Of a stretch of DNA of 64,000 nucleotides, positions 42,870 through 51,654 are shown in pieces. The DNA lies in NCBI RefSeq assembly GCF_000160835.1, contig NZ_GG700737.1:1-64000 (forward strand), read 5' to 3'. Each line of letters opens with the position of its first letter. Position 1 is the first letter of the stretch. The stretch is from Limosilactobacillus antri DSM 16041 (GTDB taxonomy: Bacteria; Bacillota; Bacilli; Lactobacillales; Lactobacillaceae). The notes under the pieces were generated by a model. That model saw only the letters and a program-made list of their open reading frames with translations, was not told the DNA's origin and searched no databases. Position numbers and translations under genes: made by a program.

Positions 42870-44186
42870 ATGATTACAACGTATGATGAGGCCCTGGCAT
42901 TTATCCATGGGCGGACGAAATTCAAGAAAATCCCAACGCTCAAGCGGATGCGGCGCTTCCTAAAGGAGCTTGGCGACCCCCAAGAAGGGTTGGAGTACAT
43001 CCACGTCACCGGGACCAACGGGAAGGGGTCGACGCTGGCGATGATGCGGTCGATGCTGCTTGCCAGCGGGCTAACGGTCGGCAGCTTTACTTCGCCCTTC
43101 ATCACCCGCTTTAATGAGCGGATTGAGCTTGATGGCGAGCCGATTAGCGACGAAGACCTGGTCCGGTTAACGGACCAGGTAGCGGGGGTGGTGGCGAAAC
43201 TCGACCAGCTCTTGCCGGAAGGGGGGCCGACAGAATTTGAAATTGACACGGCCATCATGTTCTTATACATGGCGGAAAAACGGCCCGACGTGGTCCTCTT
43301 GGAAGTTGGAATCGGCGGCCTCTATGATTCGACAAACGTTATCGTTCCTGAAGTAAGCGTGATCACTACGGTTGGTTGGGACCATATGAAATACCTTGGC
43401 GACACCCTGGCGGCAATTGCCGAGCAGAAGGCGGGGATTATCAAGCAGGGACGGCCGGTAGTAATTGGCCGCCTGCCGGCCAGTGCCACAACCGTGGTTG
43501 AACAGACGGCGGCGGCCAAGGACGCCCGCTTGTACGCGCTGGACCGCGACTTTACGGTTAAGAAGACCGCCGCTCACCGCTTCTTCGCTCCCATCATTTA
43601 TTCTGGGCTGGCCGTCCACCGGCTCCGGGCACGCTTGGGCCTTGGCGGTGATTACCAGGTAGAAAATGCCGCGGTGGCGTTAACGGCCGTTCAACTGTTT
43701 CTTGAGGCGGGCCACTACCCCCTGGACCGACACGCCTTAATTGCCGGACTGGCGGAAACACACTGGCCGGGCCGGCTGGAAGTTGTAAATACGGAACCGC
43801 TGGTCCTATTGGACGGGGCGCATAACCTTCCCGGGGTCCAGGCGCTCGTCAAGACCATCCGTGACGATTTTGCCGACCGGGACGTCTACCTGCTGGTGGC
43901 GATCTTAGCTGATAAGCAATACGAGCTGATGCTCGGCGAGCTGGCGAGCCTGGGTAATGTCCACATTACGGTTACCCACTTTGCCGGCCCGGGCCCCAAG
44001 CGGCCGAGTGCCGACCTGGCCGCGGCAGCCCGCCAGATTCGGGCTCGCTACCCGATTCAAACCGCCGCGCAGTGGCAAGCGGGCTTCCAGCAAGTGGCCA
44101 GCGAATTGAGCAGTGAGGACGTAATGATTGTCACCGGGTCACTCTACTTTATTTCAGAAGTTCGCCACTTATTTGATGCAAATTAG
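42870..44186 (+). CDS. folC: Folylpolyglutamate / dihydrofolate synthase
   Basis: Adds glutamates to folates, retaining them in the cell, and may join glutamate to dihydropteroate. The 438-residue Mur-ligase-like protein has the P-loop HVTGTNGKGST (about residues 46-56), FTSPFITRFNERI (about 74-86) and the C-terminal LLDGAHNLPG signature near 315. ATG 42870 follows AAAGGAG. It lies between valS and radC, a common lactobacillus order. Confidence 0.94.
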   Translation: MITTYDEALAFIHGRTKFKKIPTLKRMRRFLKELGDPQEGLEYIHVTGTNGKGSTLAMMRSMLLASGLTVGSFTSPFITRFNERIELDGEPISDEDLVRLTDQVAGVVAKLDQLLPEGGPTEFEIDTAIMFLYMAEKRPDVVLLEVGIGGLYDSTNVIVPEVSVITTVGWDHMKYLGDTLAAIAEQKAGIIKQGRPVVIGRLPASATTVVEQTAAAKDARLYALDRDFTVKKTAAHRFFAPIIYSGLAVHRLRARLGLGGDYQVENAAVALTAVQLFLEAGHYPLDRHALIAGLAETHWPGRLEVVNTEPLVLLDGAHNLPGVQALVKTIRDDFADRDVYLLVAILADKQYELMLGELASLGNVHITVTHFAGPGPKRPSADLAAAARQIRARYPIQTAAQWQAGFQQVASELSSEDVMIVTGSLYFISEVRHLFDAN

Positions 44187-44234
44187 GGGATTGGTCGTAT
44201 TTATTCTTTAGAGCCGAAAAGGAGAATGATAAGT

Positions 44235-44864
44235 ATGACTAACTCAGTGGAAGATCAGTACGTTAACTTGCTAGTCCGGAGTATTCCCGCTGCCACGATC
44301 AAGCGGGGGGAGGAACTCTTTCTGAAGTTTTTGGAGCAGTTTCCCAACCCGGTGGCGGTCAAGCAGATGTCAAGGACACAGCGGGCCCAGGTCCTGGAGT
44401 GGGGCCCAGAGATGCGGGCCTTGATTGCCGGAATTGAACTAGGCCAACTGGTGGGGAAGAGCCACCCGGAAATTTGCGGTCACGCCTACTCCAGCGTTAC
44501 CCTTGGCCAGCAGATGATTGACTACTTTGCGGGGGACGAGCAGGAGAGCGTGGTGATTGCCTGTACCGATGTGCATAATGACGTTATTGACTATAAGACG
44601 GTTTTTAAGGGCGGGCATAGCGAGTGCCTGCTGTACCCTGACCAAATCTTCGCCTATGCGCTGCGGCAGTCAGCGACCGGCATTGCAATGGTCCATAACC
44701 ACCCGTCCGGGGACGTCAAACCTTCGGACCAGGACCTGCGTTTTGCAAAGCGGCTTGAGCGGGGCAGCCGAATTCTGGGGATCCAGCTGCTGGACTTCCT
44801 GATTGTTGGCCAGGAACGGTACTTTAGCTGGCGGGAAAGCCAGCAGAGCAACGGCGAAAGGTAA
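44235..44864 (+). CDS. radC: RadC family protein (JAB/MPN domain)
   Basis: A 209-residue protein of the RadC family, of uncertain biochemical role (historically linked to DNA repair; induced in competence in streptococci). The JAMM metal motif is MVHNHPSGDVKPSDQD (about residues 153-168), preceded by GHAYSSV. ATG 44235 lies ten bases after AAGGAG; an in-frame ATG at 44226 is too close to that site. The N-terminal helix-hairpin-helix region is short, as in other Firmicutes. Confidence 0.9.
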   Translation: MTNSVEDQYVNLLVRSIPAATIKRGEELFLKFLEQFPNPVAVKQMSRTQRAQVLEWGPEMRALIAGIELGQLVGKSHPEICGHAYSSVTLGQQMIDYFAGDEQESVVIACTDVHNDVIDYKTVFKGGHSECLLYPDQIFAYALRQSATGIAMVHNHPSGDVKPSDQDLRFAKRLERGSRILGIQLLDFLIVGQERYFSWRESQQSNGER

Positions 44865-45011
44865 AGAAATAATTAATTTCCCTGGTGGGGTTTTACCCCT
44901 GACGGCTAATAATGTATATTTATGTTCGTATGTAATCCGTGGCTATGGTATAATATCCACGATATTGAATTCAAAAGATTATTAGTCTTGAAAACGAAGG
45001 GAAGAAACAGA

Positions 45012-46013
45012 GTGCTAGGAATCGGAACCAAAAATTTGGGAATCGACCTGGGAACCGCGAACACGATTGTCTACCTTGAGGGGAAGGGAATCGTGCTCCG
45101 GGAGCCGTCAGTTGTTGCACGGAATGCGAAGTCCAACGAAGTGATTTCTGTTGGGAGCGACGCCCGCGACATGATCGGCCGGACCCCAGAAAGTATTGTT
45201 GCAATTCGGCCGATGAAGGACGGGGTAATTGCCGATTACGATACCACCGTTGCGATGATGAAGTATTACATCAACAAGGCCCTCGGTAATGGGAACGGCA
45301 AACCATACGTGATGGTCTGCGTCCCAAGCGGGATTACGGAAGTGGAAAAGCGGGCCGTAATCGACGCTACGCGGGTTGCGGGTGCCCGGGATGCCTACGT
45401 AATTGAAGAACCCTTTGCGGCCGCAATCGGTGCCGGCCTGCCAGTAATGGACCCAACCGGGAGTATGGTTGTTGATATTGGTGGTGGGACGACTGACGTT
45501 GCCACCATTTCGCTGGGCGGGATTGTTTCCAGCCGGTCGATTCGGATGGCGGGTGACAAGATGAACGATGCCATCGCCCAATACGTTCGGCAGAACATGA
45601 ACCTACTGATTGGTGAACGGACGGCCGAAAAGCTGAAGTGGGATGTTGGTTCTGCTTCCGTTGAATCCGCCAAAGAAATGGGGACGACAGAAGTGCGGGG
45701 CCGGGACCTGGTAACGGGCCTGCCAAAGACGATGGAGGTCTCCGCCGTGGATGTTTCAACCGCCCTTCAGGACGTTGTGGAAAACATTATTAATGCTATC
45801 AAGGGCACGCTTGAAGAGACTTCTCCAGAAATTGCTGCGGACGTGATTGACCACGGGATTGTGCTCACTGGTGGTGGGGCACTGTTGAAGCACCTGCCAG
45901 ACGTCATTGCGGACGCTACCAAGGTGCCAGTGTTTATCGCCAACGACCCGCTGGATTGTGTTGCCATCGGGACCGGTGAATCGCTGAAGAGCATTGACGT
46001 AATGAAGAAGTAA
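45012..46013 (+). CDS. mreB: Cell shape protein MreB
   Basis: Actin-like ATPase that forms membrane-bound filaments guiding side-wall synthesis in rods. The 333-residue protein has the phosphate-1 motif [27 protein letters not shown] (from about residue 9), phosphate-2 [12 protein letters not shown] (about 155) and the adenosine motif [12 protein letters not shown] near 288. Start GTG 45012 is about nine bases after AAGGGA; the longer frame from 44922 lacks a site. mreC and mreD follow, with a terminator-like hairpin between mreB and mreC. Confidence 0.94.
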   Translation: MLGIGTKNLGIDLGTANTIVYLEGKGIVLREPSVVARNAKSNEVISVGSDARDMIGRTPESIVAIRPMKDGVIADYDTTVAMMKYYINKALGNGNGKPYVMVCVPSGITEVEKRAVIDATRVAGARDAYVIEEPFAAAIGAGLPVMDPTGSMVVDIGGGTTDVATISLGGIVSSRSIRMAGDKMNDAIAQYVRQNMNLLIGERTAEKLKWDVGSASVESAKEMGTTEVRGRDLVTGLPKTMEVSAVDVSTALQDVVENIINAIKGTLEETSPEIAADVIDHGIVLTGGGALLKHLPDVIADATKVPVFIANDPLDCVAIGTGESLKSIDVMKK

Positions 46014-46087
46014 GCAAAGAGAAATGATTTTTAGATAGCTGTCGATTGACAGTCAAATATATATCATTAGATTTGGCTAGTGATAGG

Positions 46088-46131
46088 CGGGGCTGGTCGC
46101 AAAACGATTTGTTTTGTCTAGCCCCCTTTTA
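46088..46131 (+). terminator. Hairpin and T run between mreB and mreC
   Basis: GGGGCTGGTCGCAAAAC pairs with GTTTTGTCTAGCCCC and is followed by TTTT. It lies inside the mreBCD order, so mreCD would be expressed less than mreB unless they have their own promoter. Confidence 0.75.
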
Positions 46132-46158
46132 TTATCTTGCCCACAATGGAGGATTAGC

Positions 46159-47016
46159 ATGCAAAAATTCTTTTCCAATCGTCGGTTGGTGATCATTGTG
46201 GTAATTCTGGTTGTTTGTTTTGGCCTTATGGCAGGATCAGTTACCCTCCGCAACCGGCGGAATACGCCGCCATTGATTCAGCAGTTTGGCAACGATATCG
46301 TTGGCTTTGCTGATAGTGCGGTTGCGTTGCCGGTTAACTGGCTGCAAACCAGCTTCAGCTCGGTGAACGATTTAATGAATACCTACTCGGAGAACCGTGA
46401 ATTAAAGCAGCAAGTGACGGAATTGGCACAGACGAAGGTTCGGGACCAGACGCTGGCCCACGAGAACCAGCAATTAAAGCGGGAACTCAAACTGGGAAAA
46501 TCGATGACTGATTATGATACCGTGACGGCCGCCGTGTTAACGCGGACACCATCTTCATGGCAGCAGCAATTGGTAATTAACAAGGGCCAGTCCAGTGGGA
46601 TCAAAAAGAATATGCCGGTGATGAGTGACGGCGGGCTGGTCGGCCGGATCGTGGAAGTCAACAAGACAAACAGCAAGGTTGAATTGCTCAGTGACACTAA
46701 TGAGGCTTCAAGCCGGTTTGCGATTTCCATTGGCGGCAGCAACGACCAGCTGGTAAACGGTATTATTACCGGTTATAATGCCGACCGCAACGAGCTAGTG
46801 ATGGGGCAGGTCAGTTCCAAGGCAAAGATCAAGAAGGGGACGAAGGTCGTTACCAGTGGAATGGGCGGCGTTACCCCCAAGGGCCTCTATGTCGGCAAAG
46901 TGGCCCGGATTGGCAAGGATGATTACGGCCTGGCCCAAAAGGTCTACATTACCCCCGCTAGCAACTTCAATGACATCAACATTGTGACCGTTGCGGAAAG
47001 CACTGCTCAGGAGTGA
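46159..47016 (+). CDS. mreC: Rod shape-determining protein MreC
   Basis: Membrane-anchored extracytoplasmic partner of the elongasome. The 285-residue protein has one N-terminal helix (about 9-27, VIIVVILVVCFGLMAGSV), a coiled coil (about 70-105, rich in ELKQQV and QQLKRELK) and two beta-barrel domains (about 115-280) with the conserved VVTSGMGGVTPKGLYVGKV. ATG 46159 follows GGAGG. It overlaps the mreD ribosome binding site. Confidence 0.93.
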   Translation: MQKFFSNRRLVIIVVILVVCFGLMAGSVTLRNRRNTPPLIQQFGNDIVGFADSAVALPVNWLQTSFSSVNDLMNTYSENRELKQQVTELAQTKVRDQTLAHENQQLKRELKLGKSMTDYDTVTAAVLTRTPSSWQQQLVINKGQSSGIKKNMPVMSDGGLVGRIVEVNKTNSKVELLSDTNEASSRFAISIGGSNDQLVNGIITGYNADRNELVMGQVSSKAKIKKGTKVVTSGMGGVTPKGLYVGKVARIGKDDYGLAQKVYITPASNFNDINIVTVAESTAQE

Positions 47017-47021
47017 TTACT

Positions 47022-47558
47022 ATGTATCGATTATCACGCTTAAAGTATGTCTTCCCAATTGGCCTGTTTGTCTGCCTGTTTCTGGATGGTTCGCTTAGTC
47101 ACGTCTGGGCACCGCTGTTTTTCCGGTACCCGTATTCGATGGCTAGCGAACTGGTAATTCTGTGGCTGGTGCTGTCCTACTTTTTTGAAAACGGGATCGA
47201 GATTCCATTAATCCCGTTTGCCATTGCGGCGGGCGTGGTCGCGGATGTCTACATTTCAGGGATCCTGGGTTTGTACATGGTCCTCTTCCCCTGCATTGTC
47301 GCTTTAACCCGGCTGCTGGCCCACTACTTTAACCCGTCTTTTTTGACCAACATCATGATCTTCTTTATTGATATCGTGGTGTTTGCGACGGTCAACTACT
47401 GGGCCTACTCGCTGGTCGGAATTACCAGTGTCGGCTTTGGGGACTACCTGGCCTTCTCACTAGCCCCGACCTTAGCGTTAAACCTCGTTTACTTTGTCGT
47501 CCTCTACTGGCCGATCCGGGCCCTCTATTCCTGGGCGACGACGGAAAAAACTGTCTAA
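47022..47558 (+). CDS. mreD: Rod shape-determining protein MreD
   Basis: A 178-residue integral membrane protein with five or six helices, working with MreC in the elongasome. The polar-poor sequence, the position five bases after mreC and the length match MreD. ATG 47022 is eight bases after AGGAG, which lies within the end of mreC; a GTG at 47013 overlapping the mreC stop is a less likely start. Confidence 0.9.
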   Translation: MYRLSRLKYVFPIGLFVCLFLDGSLSHVWAPLFFRYPYSMASELVILWLVLSYFFENGIEIPLIPFAIAAGVVADVYISGILGLYMVLFPCIVALTRLLAHYFNPSFLTNIMIFFIDIVVFATVNYWAYSLVGITSVGFGDYLAFSLAPTLALNLVYFVVLYWPIRALYSWATTEKTV

Positions 47559-47564
47559 ATTGGC

Positions 47565-47593
47565 TTGACATTAAAATCCAATGAGTGTAGTAT
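47565..47593 (+). promoter_or_regulatory. Promoter of the tandem T-box leader
   Basis: -35 TTGACA (47565-47570, consensus) and -10 TAGTAT (47588-47593) with a 17-base spacer. Confidence 0.8.
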
Positions 47594-47599
47594 CATTTA

Positions 47600-47868
47600 C
47601 AATCAATAAAGCAAATGACAATGAACAGACTAGTAAGGTGTTTTTAATAGCAAAGAGAGTCCGCATTGGTGGAAAAGGACCTGTTGAAGCACCTGAATCA
47701 CATCTGTGAGTTGACCTTCTGAAGCCTAGTAGGTTGGTCCGGGGTCGCCCGTTACAGCACGGAGTTTATCAAGATGAACTCACAAAGGTCAGCTGCCGTG
47801 AGGGGTTGACAAGATGAGGTGGAACCGCGGAAACGCCCTCGTAGCCAATTTGGCTCGGGGGTGTTTTT
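47600..47868 (+). promoter_or_regulatory. First T-box unit before the amino acid ABC transporter
   Basis: A complete unit. AGTA (near 47630) sits between an ACAGA/TCTGT lower stem and an AGGTG/CACCT upper stem; an AGAGAG bulge and distal loop follow. The specifier strand is GAATCACA, the T-box AGGTGGAACCGCG is near 47817-47829, and a terminator hairpin with a T run spans 47831-47868. The specifier is CAC (His, 47699-47701, with the offset seen in valS) or TCA (Ser, zero offset). The T-box variable base is A, pairing with discriminator U, which matches neither the His tRNA (C73) nor the Ser tRNA (G73) of this window. Confidence 0.85.
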
Positions 47869-47874
47869 ATTTAC

Positions 47875-48000
47875 CTAGCGTTGTGAGTGCGAGACTGATG
47901 AACTTACCGAGGCGGGTGCTGTGAAGCGGCCGCAAACAGAGGTGGTACCACGATTGATTCGTCCTCTAGGATCCAGCTGGATCCTAGAGGACTTTTTGTT
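47875..48000 (+). promoter_or_regulatory. Second, shortened T-box unit with perfect terminator palindrome
   Basis: A second T-box AGGTGGTACCACG (47940-47952; variable base T) is followed by a terminator whose stem is a perfect 32-base palindrome (47961-47992) and five T. Only about 70 bases separate it from the first terminator, too few for a full stem I with specifier and distal loop. The unit could be a relic, or could sense the tRNA acceptor end alone. Confidence 0.75.
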
Positions 48001-48038
48001 TAGGGCCATTTGCTGAACACGAGAAGGAGGATAACTAT

Positions 48039-48680
48039 ATGTCTTATATTTCATCGATTTTACCGTCATTATTCCAGGGGGCGTCCTTAACCCTGCAGAT
48101 CTTCTTTTGGACGCTGATCGGTTCTTTACCGCTGGGAATCCTCGTCAGCTTGGGGCTGATTTCTAAGATCCGCCCCCTCAAGTGGATTTTGGAAATTTAC
48201 GTTTGGCTGATGCGGGGCACACCGCTGCTGCTGCAATTAATCTTTGTTTTCTATGGCTTGCCGATTATCGGCATCGTTTTCCAGCGGTACGACGCGGCGC
48301 TGGTCGCCTTCATCTTAAACTACGCGGCCTACTTTGCGGAAATCTTCCGGGGCGGCTTCCAGGCCATTGATGAGGGACAATTTGAAGCTGCCCGGGTACT
48401 TCGGCTAAGCTACTGGCAGACCTTGCGCAAGATTGTGATTCCCCAAGTGGTCAAAATTGTGATCCCGTCGATTGGGAACGAAGTAATTAACCTGGTAAAG
48501 GACTCGTCACTGGTCTATGTGATCGGACTGGGCGACCTGCTCCGGGCCGGGAATGTCGCTACCTCACGGGACGTCACCCTGTTGCCGCTGCTCTTAGTCG
48601 GCTTGATTTACCTGATTTTGGTTGGGATCTGCACGCTGATCCTGCGGAAGGTTGAACAACGCTACGCATACTTTAAGTAG
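48039..48680 (+). CDS. Polar amino acid ABC transporter permease
   Basis: A 213-residue HisM/GlnP-type membrane subunit with about five helices. The cytoplasmic EAA loop is FEAARVLRLSYWQTLRKIVIPQ (about residues 114-135) and the start WLMRGTPLLLQLIFVFYGLP is typical of polar amino acid permeases. ATG 48039 follows AAGGAGGA. It forms one operon with the ATPase and binding-protein genes, all downstream of the tandem T-box. If the specifier is CAC this would be a HisXYZ-type histidine importer; substrate is otherwise open. Confidence 0.92.
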   Translation: MSYISSILPSLFQGASLTLQIFFWTLIGSLPLGILVSLGLISKIRPLKWILEIYVWLMRGTPLLLQLIFVFYGLPIIGIVFQRYDAALVAFILNYAAYFAEIFRGGFQAIDEGQFEAARVLRLSYWQTLRKIVIPQVVKIVIPSIGNEVINLVKDSSLVYVIGLGDLLRAGNVATSRDVTLLPLLLVGLIYLILVGICTLILRKVEQRYAYFK

Positions 48681-48691
48681 GAGGAATTGCA

Positions 48692-49366
48692 ATGTTAGAA
48701 GTTAAGAATTTAACGAAGAGTTTTGGCAACCGGGTCATCTTGGATAACGTTAACTTAACGGTTAAGGATGGCGAAATTTTAAGCATTGTTGGTCCCTCCG
48801 GTGCCGGGAAAACCACCCTGCTGCGGTGCATCACCGGCTTGGAAAGGGCGGACAGTGGTCAATTCTTGATTGATGGTCAGCCCTTTGATCCCCAGGGGAG
48901 TGAGGACACCGACCGGGTAATCGGCGTAGTTTTCCAGGATTACAACCTCTTTCCCAACCTGTCAGTGATGGACAACATCACCCTGGCCCCGACGATGGTG
49001 CTGAAAAAGGATACTGCGGCGGCGGTCAAGGACGCCAAGGTGCTCCTGGAGGAACTCGGCCTCAGTACCAAGGGTGCCCTTTATCCCTACCAGCTATCTG
49101 GGGGGCAAAAGCAGCGGGTGGCAATTGCCCGGGCACTAGCGATGAAGCCGAAAATCCTGTGCTATGATGAACCGACTTCGGCCCTTGACCCCAACCTGCG
49201 CCAGGAGGTTGCCAAAATTATCCTGGGGCTGAAAAAGGATGGGATGACGCAACTGGTCGTTACCCACGACTTTGACTTTGCCGACACGATTGCCGACGAT
49301 ATTTTGAAGGTGAAGGCCCTCGATAAGGCCGTTGACCAGGTGGAAGATTTAGGGAAGAACGCGTAA
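48692..49366 (+). CDS. Polar amino acid ABC transporter ATPase
   Basis: A 224-residue nucleotide-binding subunit. Walker A is VGPSGAGKTTLL (about residues 33-44), the Q-loop is GVVFQDYNLFPNL, the signature is LSGGQKQRVAIARALA (about 132-147), and Walker B is ILCYDEPTSALDP. The family is close to GlnQ/HisP. ATG 48692 follows AGGAGG, 11 bases after the permease stop. Powers import by the operon's permease. Confidence 0.95.
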   Translation: MLEVKNLTKSFGNRVILDNVNLTVKDGEILSIVGPSGAGKTTLLRCITGLERADSGQFLIDGQPFDPQGSEDTDRVIGVVFQDYNLFPNLSVMDNITLAPTMVLKKDTAAAVKDAKVLLEELGLSTKGALYPYQLSGGQKQRVAIARALAMKPKILCYDEPTSALDPNLRQEVAKIILGLKKDGMTQLVVTHDFDFADTIADDILKVKALDKAVDQVEDLGKNA

Positions 49367-49387
49367 TAAGAAAAGGGGAAGAGGCAT

Positions 49388-50236
49388 ATGAAAAAGATTA
49401 AAGCAATCTGGCTACTGCTGCTTCTGCTTGTTCCCGCGGTTTTGCTGGCGGGCTGCGAGAGCGTCACGACCCGGGCAAATACCCAGGATACCTGGTCGCG
49501 GATTGAACGCCGCAAAAAAGTGGTGATTGGCCTCGACGACAGCTTTGTGCCGATGGGCTTTCGTGAAAAGAGCGGTAAGCTGGTCGGCTATGACGTCGAC
49601 TTGGCACGGGCAGTTTTTAAGCAGTACGGGATTAAGGTTGACTTTCAGACGATCGACTGGTCAATGAAGGAAACCGAGTTGAAAAACGGTACGATTGACC
49701 TGCTGTGGAATGGTTACTCCATGAACCCGAGCCGGAAGAAGAAGGTGGCCTTTAGCCGGCCGTATTTGGAGAACCGGCAGGTCCTGGTAACGAAGAAGAG
49801 CAGTCACATTGACGGCCTAAACGGGATGGCTGGGAAGTCGCTCGGTGTGCAGAATGGGTCCACCGGGGCGGCAGTGTTGGACGCGAAACCCAAGTTATTA
49901 AAGGATAAGATTAAGAACAAGTCCGCGGTCCTCTACGATACCTTCCCGGACGCCTTTATCGACCTAAACGCCAACCGGATTCAGGGAATCTTAATGGACC
50001 AGGTGTACGCCGACTACTATGTTGACCACCAGAAGGATAAAAACGCCTACAAGGTATATGAGAGCAAGCAACTGCCGGTCGAATACTTCGGCGTTGGGAT
50101 GCGGAAGGGTGACAAAACCCTCCAGAAGAAAATCAACCAGGGCTTGGGCCGGCTGCAAAAAGATGGCCAGCTCCGCAAGATTAATGAGAAGTGGTTCGGG
50201 AGGGACAGCAACTTCCTCGGACCAGATAGCGAATAA
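49388..50236 (+). CDS. Amino acid-binding lipoprotein of the ABC transporter
   Basis: A 282-residue substrate-binding protein of the SBP_bac_3 type. A lipoprotein signal ends in LLAGC (about residues 18-22), so it is anchored outside by lipid on the cysteine. The two-lobed domain starts with RKKVVIGLDDSFVPMGFREKSGKLVGYDVDLARAV, and the ligand-contact arginine may be in FSRPYLENRQV. ATG 49388 follows AAGGGGAAGAGG. Captures the amino acid for the permease and ATPase upstream. The ligand is not certain. Confidence 0.93.
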   Translation: MKKIKAIWLLLLLLVPAVLLAGCESVTTRANTQDTWSRIERRKKVVIGLDDSFVPMGFREKSGKLVGYDVDLARAVFKQYGIKVDFQTIDWSMKETELKNGTIDLLWNGYSMNPSRKKKVAFSRPYLENRQVLVTKKSSHIDGLNGMAGKSLGVQNGSTGAAVLDAKPKLLKDKIKNKSAVLYDTFPDAFIDLNANRIQGILMDQVYADYYVDHQKDKNAYKVYESKQLPVEYFGVGMRKGDKTLQKKINQGLGRLQKDGQLRKINEKWFGRDSNFLGPDSE

Positions 50237-50252
50237 CAACGCACCGGTTTTA

Positions 50253-50300
50253 AATGGCGACCTCCAGCGCTCAGCAACCACTGATCCTGGAGGCCGCTTT
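50253..50300 (+). terminator. Likely terminator of the ABC transporter operon
   Basis: GCGACCTCCAG pairs with CTGGAGGCCGC across a 20-base loop, followed by TTTCTG. The T tract is poor. Confidence 0.5.
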
Positions 50301-50395
50301 CTGCGCCTGTAACCGCTGGTTTGAATTTGCTGAACAGATAACGTATCATTAAATCCGGATGGAATTGAGTGTTTTGGACAGGAAGGATGATCTTG

Positions 50396-51649
50396 ATGCG
50401 GTATCAATTAACCACGGGGGTCAATTTAGAAGTAATTCCCACGAACAAATTTAATATGAACCAGCTCCTAATTAACTTTGCCACGCCGCAAACGGCGGAG
50501 AATGCTACGGCGCGGAACTTGTTAGCCAATTTACTCGAAACCAGTACGAAGAAGTACCCGACGCAAACCGCGCTGGCCGACCGGTTAGCGAATTTGTATG
50601 GTGCATACGTCAACATGGGGGTCAGCCGGGTCGGCCGGCTGCACTGCGTCCGCCTGAAAGCCAGCTTTGTCAATAATGAGCTGGCAAACGAGGACCTGTT
50701 CCAGCAACTGGTGGCGGTGATCCAGGAAATGCTGTTTAACCCGCTTGCCGATAACGGCCGTTTTGACGAGCCGACCTTTAACCGGCAGGCGATTAACCTG
50801 CGGAGCACCATTAAGGGCTACTACGATGATAAACAATTTTGGGCTGCCCGCCGGCTGCTGGACCTTTACTACCGTGATAATTCGGTAATGAAGGTCCCGA
50901 GCTTTGGCCGCTCCCAGGCAATCAGCCAGCTCACGCCCGCCAGCGTCTACCAGACATACCAGCAGATGATGGCCCACGACCGGGTGGATATTTTCTTCCT
51001 GGGAAACGTTGATGAAGGCCAGGTGGAGCGGGCGCTGGCCCAGTTGCCGTTTACGCCCCGGCCAAATGCCGCGGAGCAGCCCGAGATTCTATACCAGCAG
51101 CCGCTCTACCGGCAGGTCCAACGGCAGGTGGAATACCAGCCGGTCAGCCAGGCCAAGCTCAACATTGGCTACCAGCTGCCAGTGTATAGCGGTGAGAAAC
51201 TGTACTATGCCGGGCTCGTCTTTAACGACCTCTTTGGGGGCAGTCCGTTTTCTAAACTGTACATGAATATTCGTGAACAGGCTGGCCTGGCCTATTACGC
51301 GGCCAGTCGCTTGATGCCGTTTAACGGCCTGGTGAGCGTGCAGTCAGGGATTGACTCAAGACGGGCGGCCCAGGTAGAGGAACTGATTGATGAGCAGTTG
51401 GCAGACTTGCAAGCGGGCCGGTTTAGTGCTGAACGGTTTGCGGAAGTGCAAAACGGCCTAGCCAACCAGTACCTGTCGAGCAATGACCTGGCCGGAAACA
51501 TCCTTGGTCGACGGCTGACCAACCGGTTGCTAGGCCTGCCCAACCAGGACGAAGCAGCCGCGATCCATGCGGTAACTCGCGACCAGGTAGTTAAGGTGGC
51601 GAAGATGATGAAAAAGCAAGCGGTATACTTATTAAGTGGTGAGAATTAA
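50396..51649 (+). CDS. M16-family peptidase-like protein, inactive partner (YmfF-like)
   Basis: A 417-residue zinc-protease-like protein without the HxxEH motif; the corresponding early helix reads ARNLLANLLETST. It keeps the fold and the C-terminal GGSPFSKLYMNIREQAGLAYYAASR motif that helps hold substrate. In Firmicutes such proteins pair with an active M16 partner, here the next gene, five bases downstream. ATG 50396 follows AGGAAGG; an earlier in-frame ATG overlaps that site. First gene of the M16 to rodZ to pgsA block. Substrate unknown. Confidence 0.88.
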   Translation: MRYQLTTGVNLEVIPTNKFNMNQLLINFATPQTAENATARNLLANLLETSTKKYPTQTALADRLANLYGAYVNMGVSRVGRLHCVRLKASFVNNELANEDLFQQLVAVIQEMLFNPLADNGRFDEPTFNRQAINLRSTIKGYYDDKQFWAARRLLDLYYRDNSVMKVPSFGRSQAISQLTPASVYQTYQQMMAHDRVDIFFLGNVDEGQVERALAQLPFTPRPNAAEQPEILYQQPLYRQVQRQVEYQPVSQAKLNIGYQLPVYSGEKLYYAGLVFNDLFGGSPFSKLYMNIREQAGLAYYAASRLMPFNGLVSVQSGIDSRRAAQVEELIDEQLADLQAGRFSAERFAEVQNGLANQYLSSNDLAGNILGRRLTNRLLGLPNQDEAAAIHAVTRDQVVKVAKMMKKQAVYLLSGEN

Positions 51650-51654
51650 ACTAA

